A stretch of 64,000 bases of DNA. Source: Symsagittifera roscoffensis. Taxonomy: Eukaryota; Xenacoelomorpha; Acoela; Convolutidae. Positions within the stretch are counted from its first letter, which is position 1; every line of letters starts with the position of its first letter. The stretch lies in the NCBI RefSeq assembly GCF_963678635.1, contig NC_087066.1:63432282-63496281 (forward strand), in the 5' to 3' direction. Below the pieces are notes generated by a model. It was not told where the DNA came from and made no database searches. It saw nothing but the letters and a program-made list of their open reading frames with translations. Shown here piece by piece: positions 47,801 through 59,999 of this stretch. Both the position numbers and the translations under genes were made by a program.

Positions 47801-50800
47801 TCGATTGAGCAAATGTTTAAGCGGTTTTCGGACATGCTGATTGATATTAAGGAAAAACAAGAAGTTTTCGTTATGTTCGATTTTTTTTGTTCGAACTGTT
47901 TCAAGCGCTGTTTTCAGAAATTAAAAGATGCTTTTATAAAAAAAGTTTTGAAAATAAAACAAAGTCGTAAACGACGATACTGGAGAAACATGTGAAAAAA
48001 AATAGTCTTCAGATTACTCAAGAAACTTGTAAGAATTTGAGACTGAATGCAAAACTGAACTGAATATCAATTAATTTTAAATTATGTTTGACTTCTTCGA
48101 AACAGTTAGTGCCAAGATGATTTGTTAAGTTTTAATTGATAAAAACTTTGCAATTTCTTGTAAAAAAAAACATTTTGGAGTCTACGCAGATTATAATTAT
48201 ACTTTTTATTATCCTACTCAATTCACTTTATTTTTTGCTCTCTAAGAATCACTCAGGATTTCTGCTCGTTGAGCTGAATGCTTTTCCGTGACCCGTCTAG
48301 GCAGTATCGAGTTTTTAATTTTTAATGTAACTGGTAAAAGAATCCAGGTTCAAAACAAGGAATATTCATAACCTAAAACAATTTATTCGATATCTTATCA
48401 AAAACAATTTTAAAACTGCTTACAGGAACTTAATTGATCCAAACCTGTTTTTTGTTCTACAGAGCTCTTCAAAAATTGGCCACACAAGCAAAGCAGAACA
48501 GTTTCCCATCAGATTTTAAAAGAATTTAAATTTTATTATCAAAAGTTTTGCAAAAAAAATTGTGTCTGTTTCTAACCCACTCTACCTGTAATTTTAACAA
48601 AAAATTGCTGGGGTTAGTAGTTAGTGGTTTTGATTCTCCGCAATTCATTTTTATTTTGCAACACAAGTTACACAACTTAAGCATTCTCATTGTTCGTTGA
48701 TGCGGCTTTTGACTGCAGTTGCTGTAATTGTGGTACAAAAGTGTAAAATTTTGAGTCGTACAAAATTGATACGACCACCAATTAGCTAGCCTCAATTCAA
48801 ATACTTGAGCGGGATAATTGGCCACGCATAAGTAATTCGCGTTACGCTCCATTAAAAATAAACTCTTCAAGGCGCGCATAATTTAGTCCAAAGCATCGCA
48901 AATTTCAAACTTCCAGAACTTTACAAAAAAATTTGAGATGGAATATCTTTCTATAATTGAACTCAGTAAGTCGATATCTTCAAAGGGGTATAAAAAATTT
49001 TATTTGAAATATTTTATTTCGATCGGTGAAAATTGACTGAATAAAAACAAGACTCCTCGTATCAAGGCAAAGCACCGAATGTTTCGATTGCTTTTTAAGG
49101 TTTATGGAGCAGTAATAACATGAAAAAATTAAATGTAATAAAATGAAATATTTTTTTTTCCAAAACTTGAAACTTTTCGCAAAAATAATTCTCCCACACG
49201 CCATATAAAGTACAAAAAAATAGCATTCGCTCCTTGTAACAAATCAATTATGGCAAATAATCTTCTTTCAACCATTTTAGAACGATAGCTATTTTTAAAC
49301 ACCCATACCTTTACAAAAAATGATCTCATGTAAAATACCTTGACAACAGAAGTTTTCGAATGATATAAAAAAAGTTGTCAAAATGGCCAGTTGAAAAGTC
49401 AAAATTTGTCTGACGAAAAAAAAAAATCCACCCCGAACACAAATACTTTGTTACTTTTCGAAAATCGGAACAAAAAAAAACAAGACAAGTCTGCTCGTAT
49501 CAGGATGAAGCCTTGAATATACGGACTGCCTTTTCAGGTCTATTGAGCAGCATTAACTTGAAACAAATTGAATGTAATAAAATAAAATTAATTTTTTTTT
49601 TGAAAAATCCGAGATTTGTGAAATCATCGCCCACACGTCATATAAAGTACAAAAGGATAGATTTCGCTCCCATTAACAAATCAGTTTGGGAAATAAGCTT
49701 CCGTTAAACAAATTGGAACGATTTTTAAGACGGATTAAATCTTCGCTTAAGCGTTAATAGCGGGAAATAAATCGCGCTTTAATTGTCCCAAATTGTTCAA
49801 AATTGCAATTTTCAGACTCTCATAACTTTGCAAAAAACGATTACAGATGAAATATTTTTACAAAATTAAGCTCAATACAACAAAAATTTTCGAATGATAT
49901 AAAAAAATTAGTCAAAAGTGGCTAAATAAGGAGTCGAAATTTGTCTGAAACAAGAAAAAACCACCCCGAGCAGAAACATTCTGTTACTTTCGTTACAAAA
50001 GTCGGAACAAAAACCACACCGAGCATAGAAATTTCGTTTTCTTCGAAAGTCGGAACAAAAAGATTCTCGCTCAATTATATAACTAAGGCTGGAATGTTCG
50101 GAAGTAGTGGAATTGGACTATCCGTATACCAAATTGGATAGCGTTTATAGATTTTCTACGAATCACAAAAACCACAATTGTAGAAATCTAAATTTCTTTA
50201 AACGAATTTTTTTTTGAATAAACACTTATTTTGCCAAAAGTATGTCATACAATTTTACAATATTTGAAAACTTAAGTTTGAAGTTGTCTTTGATTTCAGC
50301 TTGGTCTGTTCGGATTTACTATCTGAAGGTCAAGAACTGTTCAAAAAGTATTGCGAAGGAGAGGACAGGCCGTTGATGTTTCCGCCTGCACCTTCACAAC
50401 AGAGAATTGACGTTTACGAAGGTTCTTCTTAGCACTTAAGTTTCCATTAAAAGTCTCAAATAATTTAAGTCGCAATCGTTTTTTGAGAATCTGAAACAGG
50501 CATTGTATACTTTGTACTTATTTTCTTTGAGACAAAAAGAAGACAATATCTATTGTTAACAAAAATCATTAAAATAAAGAAATGAAAAGATAGATAAGAA
50601 AAGAGACAGTGTTAAGATGTATTTTTGAAGCCCGCCATGTGAAAGAAAATCCAAATATTGCCAAAGATGAGAAACAACAGCAAGATTATGAAGCTGAAGT
50701 GATTGTATATCGAGCTCTTGAAAAACTAGATGAGCCAATCATAGTGTTGCATGGACTGACATACACTCATTTCCGATTCAGAATATGGGACTCAGAGCAT

Positions 50801-53563
50801 AACACAGAAAGATGCACATCAGCCGAAAAAATGCTCTGTGGAAAACCGAATAAAATTGAAGAAGAGCATGATTTTGTAGTGATGGGACCAGATTACATTG
50901 TTATTATTGAGGTGAAAAACCCAATAAAAAAACAAAAAAACGGAACTGTGTCAATGAAAAAAGCTCGCGAGCAATTTCAAAGAGCTGAATCACTTGTTCG
51001 GGCAGTTGCTAAAAAAACCAATCCTGAAGCACAATCTTCAATCAAGTTGTTCAACATAGTAGCGTTTCCTAACTTTGGGCAAGAAGACCTCTCTTCTGTC
51101 ATCGAAAATTCGGTCAATGAAAGCTTCTTCGTGATAAACGAAGATCACTTGAAAAACTTCAGTTCATTTTGGAACGATGAAATTAAAACAAGTTCATCTT
51201 GGGAACCAGTTTGGGGTGATATTGACAAAATACAATGCGTGTTACTTCGGCTTTTGGCCAACGGGAAAACAGGCCCACGTATAGATGAAAGCAAAGTAAA
51301 TCTGGCTGAGTGTGTACGCGAAATTGGCCTAAAACTTCGAGACAGCGAGATCACTTTTAGATCCAAAAACCGACCCGACAACCCAAACGTTTGGAAAACT
51401 AGCGACCTACCCCTTGTTGAAGGAATTAACATATTCCAGGACTGTTTGGGCCTTAAGTATATTACTACAGAGCAAAAGGACGCGTATGAGAGTACAGAAG
51501 AGCATTTGATCATAAGTGGTCCTTGTGGTTCTGGCAAAACTTTGATTTTGCTGGCAAGGCTTATCCGTCTGGCCCTCACTGAACCTGACGCCAAGATCGC
51601 GTTTTATGTCCATAGCGAAAAGAAACTATTCAATTATCAGAATATATTTGCATCTACTCCAATCAAATTTTGCATACGCAAACATCACAACTCAATATAC
51701 CCGCCGTGACAAATATGAATAAAAATCGATTATCTGCTGAAAAATATACAATTTTCAGATGTTTTAATTTTATCAATTAAAACTTCGATTATGTAGTTCT
51801 AATCGATTATAAAACATTTTTTTGTATAATAGATAAGCTCTATTATGTCTATCCTCATCAAATAATCATTACCGAAACTGTTCTAAATTACTCAAAAACT
51901 ACTCTAACTTACTCTAAAGCTTTCTTTTTCTGTATCAAATTGCTTGCATACTCTATACGAATTGTATACTGATTATTTACAGATTGTATACAATATATAT
52001 ACAGACTATATACGGATTATATACAGATCAGATACAGACTATATACAAAAAGCACGTACAAATTATATATCCAAAGTTCTCGCCAATCAGATAATTTGAG
52101 TACATTGAAACAAAACTATATTATAGGCTTTTTTCGCTTAAATTTTTGTACTGATGTTAGTTCCGAAGGAAAACTTCAAATTCATTATTGTGGAAATACG
52201 TTGCAGCCAAAACTAATTGCTCTATGTTAAATTTTCTAGTTTTTCATGGTTGCTTTTTCTCAACAGCGCGCTGAAAAGATTGCTCTTTTAAAAGAAAGTT
52301 TGAGGAAGTTTTGCAATAAATTACTTCTCTGCCGCTGGAAGCCTTGGATTGCAAACTTTTAGAAGACTCCCGTGAAATTTGTAGTTTGCGGCTTGTAGTT
52401 TGCAGTATAAAACTTTCCTTTAGTGAGTTCAGCTCACTGTAATCTTTAAGGAAGTTTTTCCTGATTACAATTGGTACAATATAATGAAAAAAGTCATTAA
52501 TTTGAAATTCAAATGGTCAAAAAAATGTTAGTACCCTTATAATTTTTAATCATGAAATCAATTTTTTATATGTTTTATAAATTATCCACTGACTATGTGC
52601 AGATTATCTACTCATTATATAAAGGTTTTATAGAATGGAAAAATTGATTGTTTTGGCACTAAAATCTGTTTTTAGTTGAAAAAAAAAATTCTTTCTGTAT
52701 AAAATCGAGTATCGTTCGCAAAATGGTTGTAGATAAAATAAATTCTAGACATTAGTAAATTTGTAGGTTTTTCAGAATAAAATCGATTTTTATCCATTTT
52801 TGTCCTTGCCGGTCGCCACAAACCTTCTATGAAATATTTGATACGAAGAAGAAAAGAATTCCACAGGTGCATATCTTACACAATGATTCATATTTCGATG
52901 CGGCAAGTAATTTTAATGATTTTGATTATGTATTTCTTGACGATTTCCAAAGCGAGCCGGTGTCCTATGTTTCACAACCTTTCATTGTTCCTCGTAAAAT
53001 AAATGGGATTGGAATCGATTTTAATCAGGCCAACTTTGCACTCTCAAATTATTACACATCAAATGCTCGTGCAGTCCAGGAATATTTGGACAAGTTTCAA
53101 AACATCAAGCTAGAAAAAACGTACCGCAACACTCACAATATTGTAACACAGTTAAGGACACTGTGTAAGTTCAAAAAACTATCCTTCCATGCTGATACAG
53201 ATGACAGACTATTTAAAAATCAGTTTTTTCACACTCCTTCCTATGGACACTTTATTCACGGACCTCAATTAATTGTTAACATTTATGACACCGGCAACAC
53301 AATAAAAGAATTTATGAGAGAAAAATTAATTCCTCGGATTTTCTCTGAGATCGTTACCTCAGGCGGGAAAACGAGTGAAAAAAGTGCAGAGAAAGCATGT
53401 ATTTTATACGACGATATTAGCACTGAAGAAATCGTATTTTATTCCCAGAAATATCCATCAGTTTTGTGTTCAAACGGAGGTCATTTATTGCAGATAGCTT
53501 CTACCGAGTTTTCCGAATTCCAAATAGTTCATTCAATTAATGACTCATATTCTAATTTAAAAG
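41885..53563 (+). CDS. Coiled-coil + NERD nuclease-like + SF1 helicase protein, 3' end lost in gap
   Basis: Proposed exons: 41885-42039, 50300-50421, 50610-51705, 52776-53563, all phases compatible (about 720 codons before the gap). Exon 1 gives a charged coiled coil (KDARISQLESHEKDLQRRVL). Exon 2 has DRPLMFPPAPSQQ. Exon 3 has a NERD-type nuclease-related domain (EEHDFVVMGPDYIVIIEVK: conserved D and E-x-K) and near its end Walker A (GPCGSGKT). Exon 4 has Walker B of SF1 helicases (DYVFLDDFQ), then motif-IV-like LEKTYRNTHNI and motif-V-like STEFSEFQIVH. So the product should bind or unwind nucleic acid using ATP and may cut it. Exons 3 and 4 are strong; linking exon 1 (8.3-kb intron) rests only on phase and content. 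The donor of exon 3 (GTGACA) is weak. NERD-UvrD fusions are known mostly in bacteria; which animal family this is I do not know. Confidence 0.7.
44580..44990. repeat. Interspersed repeat, second copy at 48740-49080
   Basis: Shared blocks: GAGTCGTACAAA, GCGGGATAATACGCCACGCA (or GCGGGATAATTGGCCACGCA), CGCGTTACGCTC, and GGGGTATAAAAA. A weaker third member lies at 49740-49990. Nature unknown. Confidence 0.7.
45909..46167. mobile_element. Short inverted-repeat MITE with iterated ACCAGACCG
   Basis: Ends GGGGCTAGGTCTTTTACCAG and the inverse GTAAAAGGTCGGTCCCC. The left part repeats ACCAGACCGACTTT three times (45926-45964). Length 259 bp, no coding capacity. Confidence 0.8.
46531..46548 (-). other. 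Primer-binding-site-like sequence of an LTR element
   Basis: On the minus strand it reads TGGCGCCGAACTGGGTGT, of the TGGCGCC type seen as tRNA primer sites directly after the 5' LTR of Ty3/Gypsy elements. No LTR pair, gag or pol was found here, so this is a weak relic call. Confidence 0.3.
51955..52075. repeat. Short tandem repeat in helicase-gene intron
   Basis: Degenerate 10-22 bp units of the TATACAGACTATATACGGAT type. It lies in the intron between exons 3 and 4. Confidence 0.7.
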
Positions 53564-53763
53564 NNNNNNNNNNNNNNNNNNNNNNNNNNNNNNNNNNNNN
53601 NNNNNNNNNNNNNNNNNNNNNNNNNNNNNNNNNNNNNNNNNNNNNNNNNNNNNNNNNNNNNNNNNNNNNNNNNNNNNNNNNNNNNNNNNNNNNNNNNNNN
53701 NNNNNNNNNNNNNNNNNNNNNNNNNNNNNNNNNNNNNNNNNNNNNNNNNNNNNNNNNNNNNNN
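53564..53763. other. Assembly gap (200 N)
   Basis: Exactly 200 N, an estimated-size gap. It interrupts the helicase gene: exon 4 is open into the gap on the left, and nothing recognisable of the gene follows on the right. Confidence 0.99.
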
Positions 53764-54689
53764 AGTTTTTGGCGTAAATTTTGATATTAAGGAAAGTTAG
53801 AAGTTTGAGTTTTGAAGGGTTGGCTATGTGTACCCTGCAACCAATACATCGGAGGAAAATTTTTGGGAAAAACTTAAGAAAAACCGCTTAAGTTTTGGGC
53901 GGTTTGAGCGGTTCTTGCTAGTATTAGATGCAAAGATTTGGGCAGTTTTCAAGCGATTTGAGCGCATATGTCCCAAAAACTGCTCAAACCGCACAAACCT
54001 GAAATGTTTTTGAGCGGGATCTCGACAAGGGCAACGTAGAAAACTAAAAGTATAGAAGTCTCTCAATCATTTGTGTTTAAATTCAAAAATGGCATAATTT
54101 CTTAGCACTGGATAATCAATTTGAAAGGTTTTACACCATTTTTCTAGCAAAAAATTGTAGAAAAATAGCCATTTTGCTCTGCGCTTTTAATTTACGACAT
54201 AATTCATTTGGCACCGTATTGATGTGTCCTATTGAAAACATTTTGTAGCTTGGAAATGAATGGTAGAATGCCTGAGTTCAGATGAAATTTTTCTTGATGT
54301 TCGTTCAGTTCTGTTTATTTTAGATGTTGTAGGAAGCCAGTCAGCACTACTCCATCAAAGACTCAGTGGTTTCGCATAAAGGCTAAATATTTGTCTCTAA
54401 TTTTAACGAAAAATTGACAGGAATCAGATGCAGCGCAGGAATTTCAGCAAATTACTATTGAGTGCGAGATCAATTCGGGTAATCTCTCAGAGGTAGCAAA
54501 AACCTGATAGAAGTGAAAATTCAGCAACTTTGCTGCCATTTTCATTAGCTCAAAAAATAATTTCGATATCACGACTATTTTTTTAGTAACTGTAAAGTGT
54601 TTTAGCTCTAGTTTTGTTCCATTCTCCAGATTGCTATGCGCAAAAATTATATAGTCTGACTCGCAATTTGTATATCTATCTTATAATTC

Positions 54690-55262
54690 CGCATTGACCA
54701 AAAATGCTAATCACATAATTTTCATAATTGGAAAAAGAAATATGCTAATTATACACTTTTCATGCAATTCCATAAGTACAGAAAATTGCATGAGTGGTTT
54801 ATGATTAGTAGTTTAAAATTGTATGACTAGCATTTTCCCATAAACCAAAAATACATACATATATAGCAGTGAAAGCATCAAACTTTCAAATTTTGGCAAA
54901 CATTTTCGAAGATGCATTTTTCCAAACTTTGAGTTTTCAAATTATCAGACATGAATCAAGGCATACATAAACATGCCATACAAAAGAAATAGCGTTTTTG
55001 AAGAAAAAATTTATCTGGAAAAACGGGAAAAAACAATTTCGTGTATTCAAGACTACGTATCCACACAAAAAACAAATTTTGCATTAAAGAATGCTAGTCT
55101 TAGCATTTCCATATATTGAAATCATTTTCTTTTTTGTTTAATACAAAACACCGACTTTTATGCTAAAACAAAAAAAAATCTTTGAAAGTTCGTTGACGCC
55201 ATTTTAGCAAAATCTATGAAATTTGTATGATTAGCATTTTTATAGGTTTGGTTTATGGAATT
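54690..55262. mobile_element. Second inverted-repeat element with ATGCTAATCA motif
   Basis: Left end GACCAAAAATGCTAATCACA, right end the inverse (TGTATGATTAGCATTTTTAT, GGTTTGG). An internal ATGCTAGTC/GACTAGCAT pair (54820, 55088) shows the iteration seen in the 39207-40117 element, to which it is related. Confidence 0.65.
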
Positions 55263-55272
55263 GTATAATCCT

Positions 55273-55548
55273 CTAAAGTTTCAAAGTTTCACCCGGAGCA
55301 CCTGTCCAATTGATTTTTGTTTCGTCCACAATCCTGCTCTCTTTGTCTTCTGATAACGAAAGGCCTATGATGGCATCTTCGATATTACTATTCTCATCTG
55401 GACTGTCGTGTCCTGCGCAGTCTTGCACAATTTTACAAAAAGATTTTGTCCTGCATTTACTGCATATTTTCTCTGCTGCCGCAAATTTTTTTGTTTGACC
55501 TGGTTCCCATTGTTGGCCGCACCCATTGCTTGGATCTGACTCTGATGT
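55273..55548 (-). other. Coding-like frame with Cys/His cluster, no start codon
   Basis: The minus-strand frame runs 91 codons to the TAG at 55273-55275 without an ATG. It contains CGQQWEPGQTKK, ICSKCRTKSFC and DCAGHDSPDENSN and an acidic C-terminus. The Cys/His spacing could be a C-terminal zinc finger of a transposase (piggyBac-like elements end with one), but the match is only suggestive. More frame pieces of similar character lie upstream to about 55840. Probably a transposon relic. Confidence 0.3.
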
Positions 55549-56223
55549 TCACTCTTCGGTTTTTTACACTCCTGTTTCTTCTGAAGGATCTTCCTTTCCC
55601 CGCAAATTTTGCTTCTCTCGTTTCTGTTAATTCCTGTTCGAATATTTTAAAATCCTCTCTTGATTATTTGCCACGTTCTGTTTTTTTAAGTTTACAGCTT
55701 AGAGTAGGCAATACTCCAGCAATCATTTTTTTTTCATTTTCCTCTGAAGCTTGTCTATACGCCACATTTGGACTAGCTCCCTCAGAACTACTTGAATTTT
55801 TTGCACAAATACCGAACGCAGTTACAACCCAAAGGTGTTAGCTTTTTCCATGCCACGATCCTAATCTCGACTGCTTTCGCCTCTGGAATCTCCATGGTGT
55901 CCTGGTATGAAAGGCCTCCACTTGTTCAGCCACCTTGTGAAAGAAAGAGGATTGTAAATTATTTATCCATGATCCAATAACTGTTCTTGATCTCCGCCTG
56001 ATTGGCTAGTATTTGTTGAGATTTTTTTTTGTAATTTTCAATATCAATGGTGCAAATAATTAGCATGCGTAATTTTTTTTAGCTTCAGGTGATGAAATAT
56101 TTTGCGGAGTCCATACACTCGAGAACTATCAATTTGTCCATTTCATTTTCATCCAGGACCGGGTTTTTCATCCAGGACCGGGTCTTCAGCCTGGACCGGG
56201 TTTTGTTGTCTTCGCGAAGCTTT

Positions 56224-56687
56224 AGGGGAGCTCTCGGCAAGTAAGCTCGTTGTTTTAATAATCCTTGCTACCGCGAACAATTCTATATTTAGAGCAAAAT
56301 AGTAGAATTATGGGATTGCTTCTGTTGGTTCGTTCTCTCTTTCCTAACAAAACCGCAAACTGGTCCCCTGGGTAGTGAATTCAGCGGGGTGACCGAGATT
56401 CACTACTACCTATAATCCCGAAAGGCTTAGTTGGTGGCAACTATTCTGTATTGTATTATGTTGCTTGCCCCTTTTTGCGCACTGTTCTCAGGCTGTTTTG
56501 TCTACTCGATAAAGTTGCAAGTATTTCTTATTGTAATTTAATTTAGTTGAGTATACGTCTAATTACAGAGGGTTCTGAGTGGCCAGGTTATAATCTAATA
56601 ATCAAATCAAAAGGAAAGGGTCTGCGATTTATCAGCCAAATTGCCTAATTGCAATTAACCACCAGCTAACTCCACTAACACTAAATT

Positions 56688-56721
<34 letters not shown>

Positions 56722-58732
56722 GAGAATCTCTGACGAGAACCAACTATCTACTGTTTCTGCTATAATTGTTCTCTACCTCCGAGAACCAATCACTCGATTC
56801 GCTAGCAATAATTGTTCTCTCTAACTAACTGAGAACCAACTATACTCTCTCTCAATATCAATTGCTCTCTTTTCTGACTGAGAACCAACAAATCTTAATA
56901 GAAACTAACAACTGTTCTGCCTCTTACAGGTTTCTGCGGTACCCATATCATTCTTTACACTTAGTGTTAGTTAAGTCACCCCATTCCCTATCAGTCCTGA
57001 TATCCGCTTAAATCACCCGTCTGCACATGTTTCAAGACTATATCCCTCCTCCTGTCTGTCAACTCTGGCACGTCACAAATTCGATTTCTTTTATCAATCT
57101 TTTTACGCTTATTAGTTACCCGGTATGCGGTAAGTGTCACAGTTTGATCGAGCAAACAAATGTCTTACGGTTCTAATCAACTTACTCCTGACCTCAGTGA
57201 ACTTCAGCTCTTGGGTTCAACTCAACCTTCAAACCATGTTATAATTACTCAGTGATCCTCCCAGGATTATCCCGTTAACGTTCCGACCTCCCAAGTGTAC
57301 GAGAAGACCCTTTTTATGGGTAGCTATTTTATTTCAGGCATCTAAAAGTTCAATCTGTACTCTGTTCCAATCCCGACCTACTAGCTATCAGGGGAACGTA
57401 GTTCGTCTATTAGGATCAAGTCAAACCCAAAAGTCACCTCCGGGAAGCCAAGTAAATTCCCCGTCCGTCATACTATTTGGGAGACTTAAGTCTCATGCTG
57501 CAGTTCTATTACTATCAATTTCTTCTGGGACTAATTATCCTTAGTCTAGTTGAGTTGCTATTAATACATCATTCGCCAAGCTAAGCTGAGCTCAAAAATT
57601 ACCAAGTCTACTTTGAATCAACTCTACTAACCTAAGGTTGCAATATAAAACTATATCTCTAATAGCTACTGCTCTAGTTTTCGAAATATAGGTTTTCCTC
57701 CCAATTTTTGGCAAGGTGATCCATTCACAATTTCAGGGTTGGGCTGGGGAATACGCCACTTTCCGGTGTTGATCTCGGGGTTTTTCATGCAAATTTGGAC
57801 TTAAGAGCCCAAAGGCCAACTTAAGGTCACCCAAGGTTCAACCGGGGTCAAAGTTTCATTTTTGGGTTCTGAATCCCATGGGGGTCCTAACTACCAAGTT
57901 TCGTTCATATGGCATGAATACTTCACAAGTTATACCATTTCTAAGGTCCATTATCACTTTTTCCGGAAAAAAACTACTAACAGCGGAAGGAGTTGCCGGA
58001 GGGTTTTAACTCGCAAAAGGTCTTTTTTCAGGGTTCGTATCTTATGTCCAATGCCGCAATAAAATTTTTATGCCACCGCTTACGATTTTGTGTAAAAGCT
58101 TTTTCCGATCTAAGGGATTGTTTTTCCAAGTGCTAATAGCTTCCGGTCCAACTGCCGTGTTTGATTCAAATTATAATACAAGATGTATCTTGCCATTACC
58201 TATCATCCCTCCAAGTGTCAGCTCCCTGCGCTCATTGGGGGCGTAGAAACGACTCCCGGAAGTTAGGGGTGGGTTTGTTTACTTAGGTTATAAAACCGGA
58301 AGTGGGGATCTTAGGGGTTTGGTGTTTCAAACTTCAGCTTCCCTTAAACTGGGCCTACAATATATTAAAAATTGAGCGCAACACCGCCGCTAGTTTCCGA
58401 GTTTTGAAAGGGCCATTTACACTTCCGGCGACGGTTATCACTTGCCTCCCATGGGTCTGAGGGGTCCCGTTTTTCGTATGCCCGGGTCAAATCATCTCTA
58501 GTATCGCTCCTCTGAAATTCATAACACTAGCTTCCTTAGTTCTGATTTTTTGGGGGGGGGGGGGAGAGGCGGGTTCATCGGTTTTGTCAAATTTTGTTTG
58601 CTGGCTTAGGAGGGACGATATCTTCGAAGGTTGAACTATCTCGACCAATTCTACAGGGGAGCTCTCGGCAAGTAAGCTCGTTGTTTTGTTAATCCTCACT
58701 AGCGCGAACAATTCTATCTTTAAAGCAAAATA
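56224..58732. repeat. Block of about 2.35 kb bounded by 78-bp direct repeats
   Basis: Two copies of AGGGGAGCTCTCGGCAAGTA ... AACAATTCTAT...AAAGCAAAAT occur at 56224-56301 and 58654-58732 in the same orientation with few differences. The block between is less T-rich than its surroundings, has no long frame, and starts with a TC microsatellite (about 56690-56721) and hairpin units. It could be an LTR-like or composite insertion. Confidence 0.65.
56688..56895. repeat. Four hairpin units TTGTTCTC...GAGAACCAA
   Basis: Each unit has TTGTTCTC (once TTGCTCTC) and, 10-50 bases later, GAGAACCAA, so it can fold on itself. Units at about 56688, 56766, 56808 and 56859. The first is expanded by a TC-dinucleotide run. 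Confidence 0.75.
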
Positions 58733-59999
58733 TTTTTAATGAAGTTAATATTTTATTCGGCACTTTTTTTACATATGTAAATGAGTGGAGATCATTTCTC
58801 TAATTCCGTTGCTCTCTTGGTGCAAAAAATAAGAGATGGTAACCACTGATGTATCAGTGTCGATTACATGTCGATTACATACACGCATTTTCAGTCAGTA
58901 TGCCTCACACAATTTTTCTTTTGAATATTCTAAATGTCACACAAATCATCTATCTTCTTCCAAATAAGTTTTTCGCTATTTTTTTCATCAACTTTTTATA
59001 CTTTTAGAAATAACTTCATCAGCCGATCCTTGAACGAAAGTGTGCTTTGGTCTGTTCTAATTGCATATTGATTAAACACTTATCCGCCTTGGCCTTTTAT
59101 AAAAGATTTCGCATTTCGAGGGTAAGCCAAATCCGTCCCGCTCTCTTCGTCAAACCGAAAAACTTAGATCTTCTGTTGAGGTCATCATCCAAATTTGGAA
59201 TCGCTCACACTTCATCAATGACATACCACATGACAAGAAGCACAAACTTTTGTGACACTGACTAAAGAGTTCTGTTGGAAAGTCGCTGCTGCCTTTGCAT
59301 CGCCGAAACAGAAGATATTTTCTGCAATTGGACGAGCCCAAATTACAGACAAAGCCAGTTTCAACTCTGTTTTTATTTCCGCACAGGCAGCTGCTAAAAA
59401 GTAGAGACCAATTTTTTTGTCGTGAATTGTTTTTGTCAGATACTTTCGTTAGACTCTCGTCTTTTTAAGTTTCGTGGTATAGCATAACCATTCTAGATCG
59501 TAACCGCTTTGATGTACCAAAAATTATTTCAAAATTGCAATTGCACATACTTTTTGAACAGATTTAGCACCACTACTCAAAATGCCCATGCTGATTTGCC
59601 CAAGATAATATCAAAAACTCGACCGTTTGGTATCCCAAAAAATTTCTAATTCAGCTCGAAATGTTTTCCTGTGTGGGGAATCATTCGGACCTTTTGCAGA
59701 CCTTTAGGTATTAACCCAGACTGCAGATTATTCGGTCCGCACCCTATGTATTAAAATATGGAATAAATTTCCCGTGTATTAAGGTTATGTTTTTCAGAGA
59801 TTCAGATGGGAAGAGGGTAAGTTTCGAGAGAAATTTTGGGTTTTAAAAATTTTGGCGCCCGATTTGCCAATACAGCAAGGCTTCAGAAGCCAAAAGGGAA
59901 CGTTTGAAATCCTATGTGTTATGATGTCATAGTTTTCTTGATGGTAAGCTTCAGATGGTGCGGTTCAGAAAAAACTCAAAATTTTTCAATCACCTTTTC

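Larger units (their letters stand above)
42040..50299. other. Long presumed intron rich in repeats
   Basis: If exon 1 at 41885 belongs to the helicase gene this is its first intron. It holds a coding-like fragment (42372-42563, unassigned), a family of repeats with ACGCATAA..CGCGTTACGCTC (44580-44990 and 48740-49080, related sequence at 49740-49990), an inverted-repeat MITE (45909-46167), and a PBS-like site (46531-46548). Long minus-strand frames at 48526-48879 fall within the repeat and are not supported. Confidence 0.5.

Noticed and set aside
48526-48879. 117-codon minus-strand frame
   Set aside because: Part of it lies in the 44580/48740 repeat, whose other copy is not open in the same frame.
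55310-55841. + strand frames of 62 and 131 codons
   Set aside because: Ser/Leu/Phe-rich reading opposite a more protein-like minus-strand frame; no motif.
56690-56895. CRISPR-like array
   Set aside because: Repeats are short, palindromic and unevenly spaced with a microsatellite; the genome is animal.
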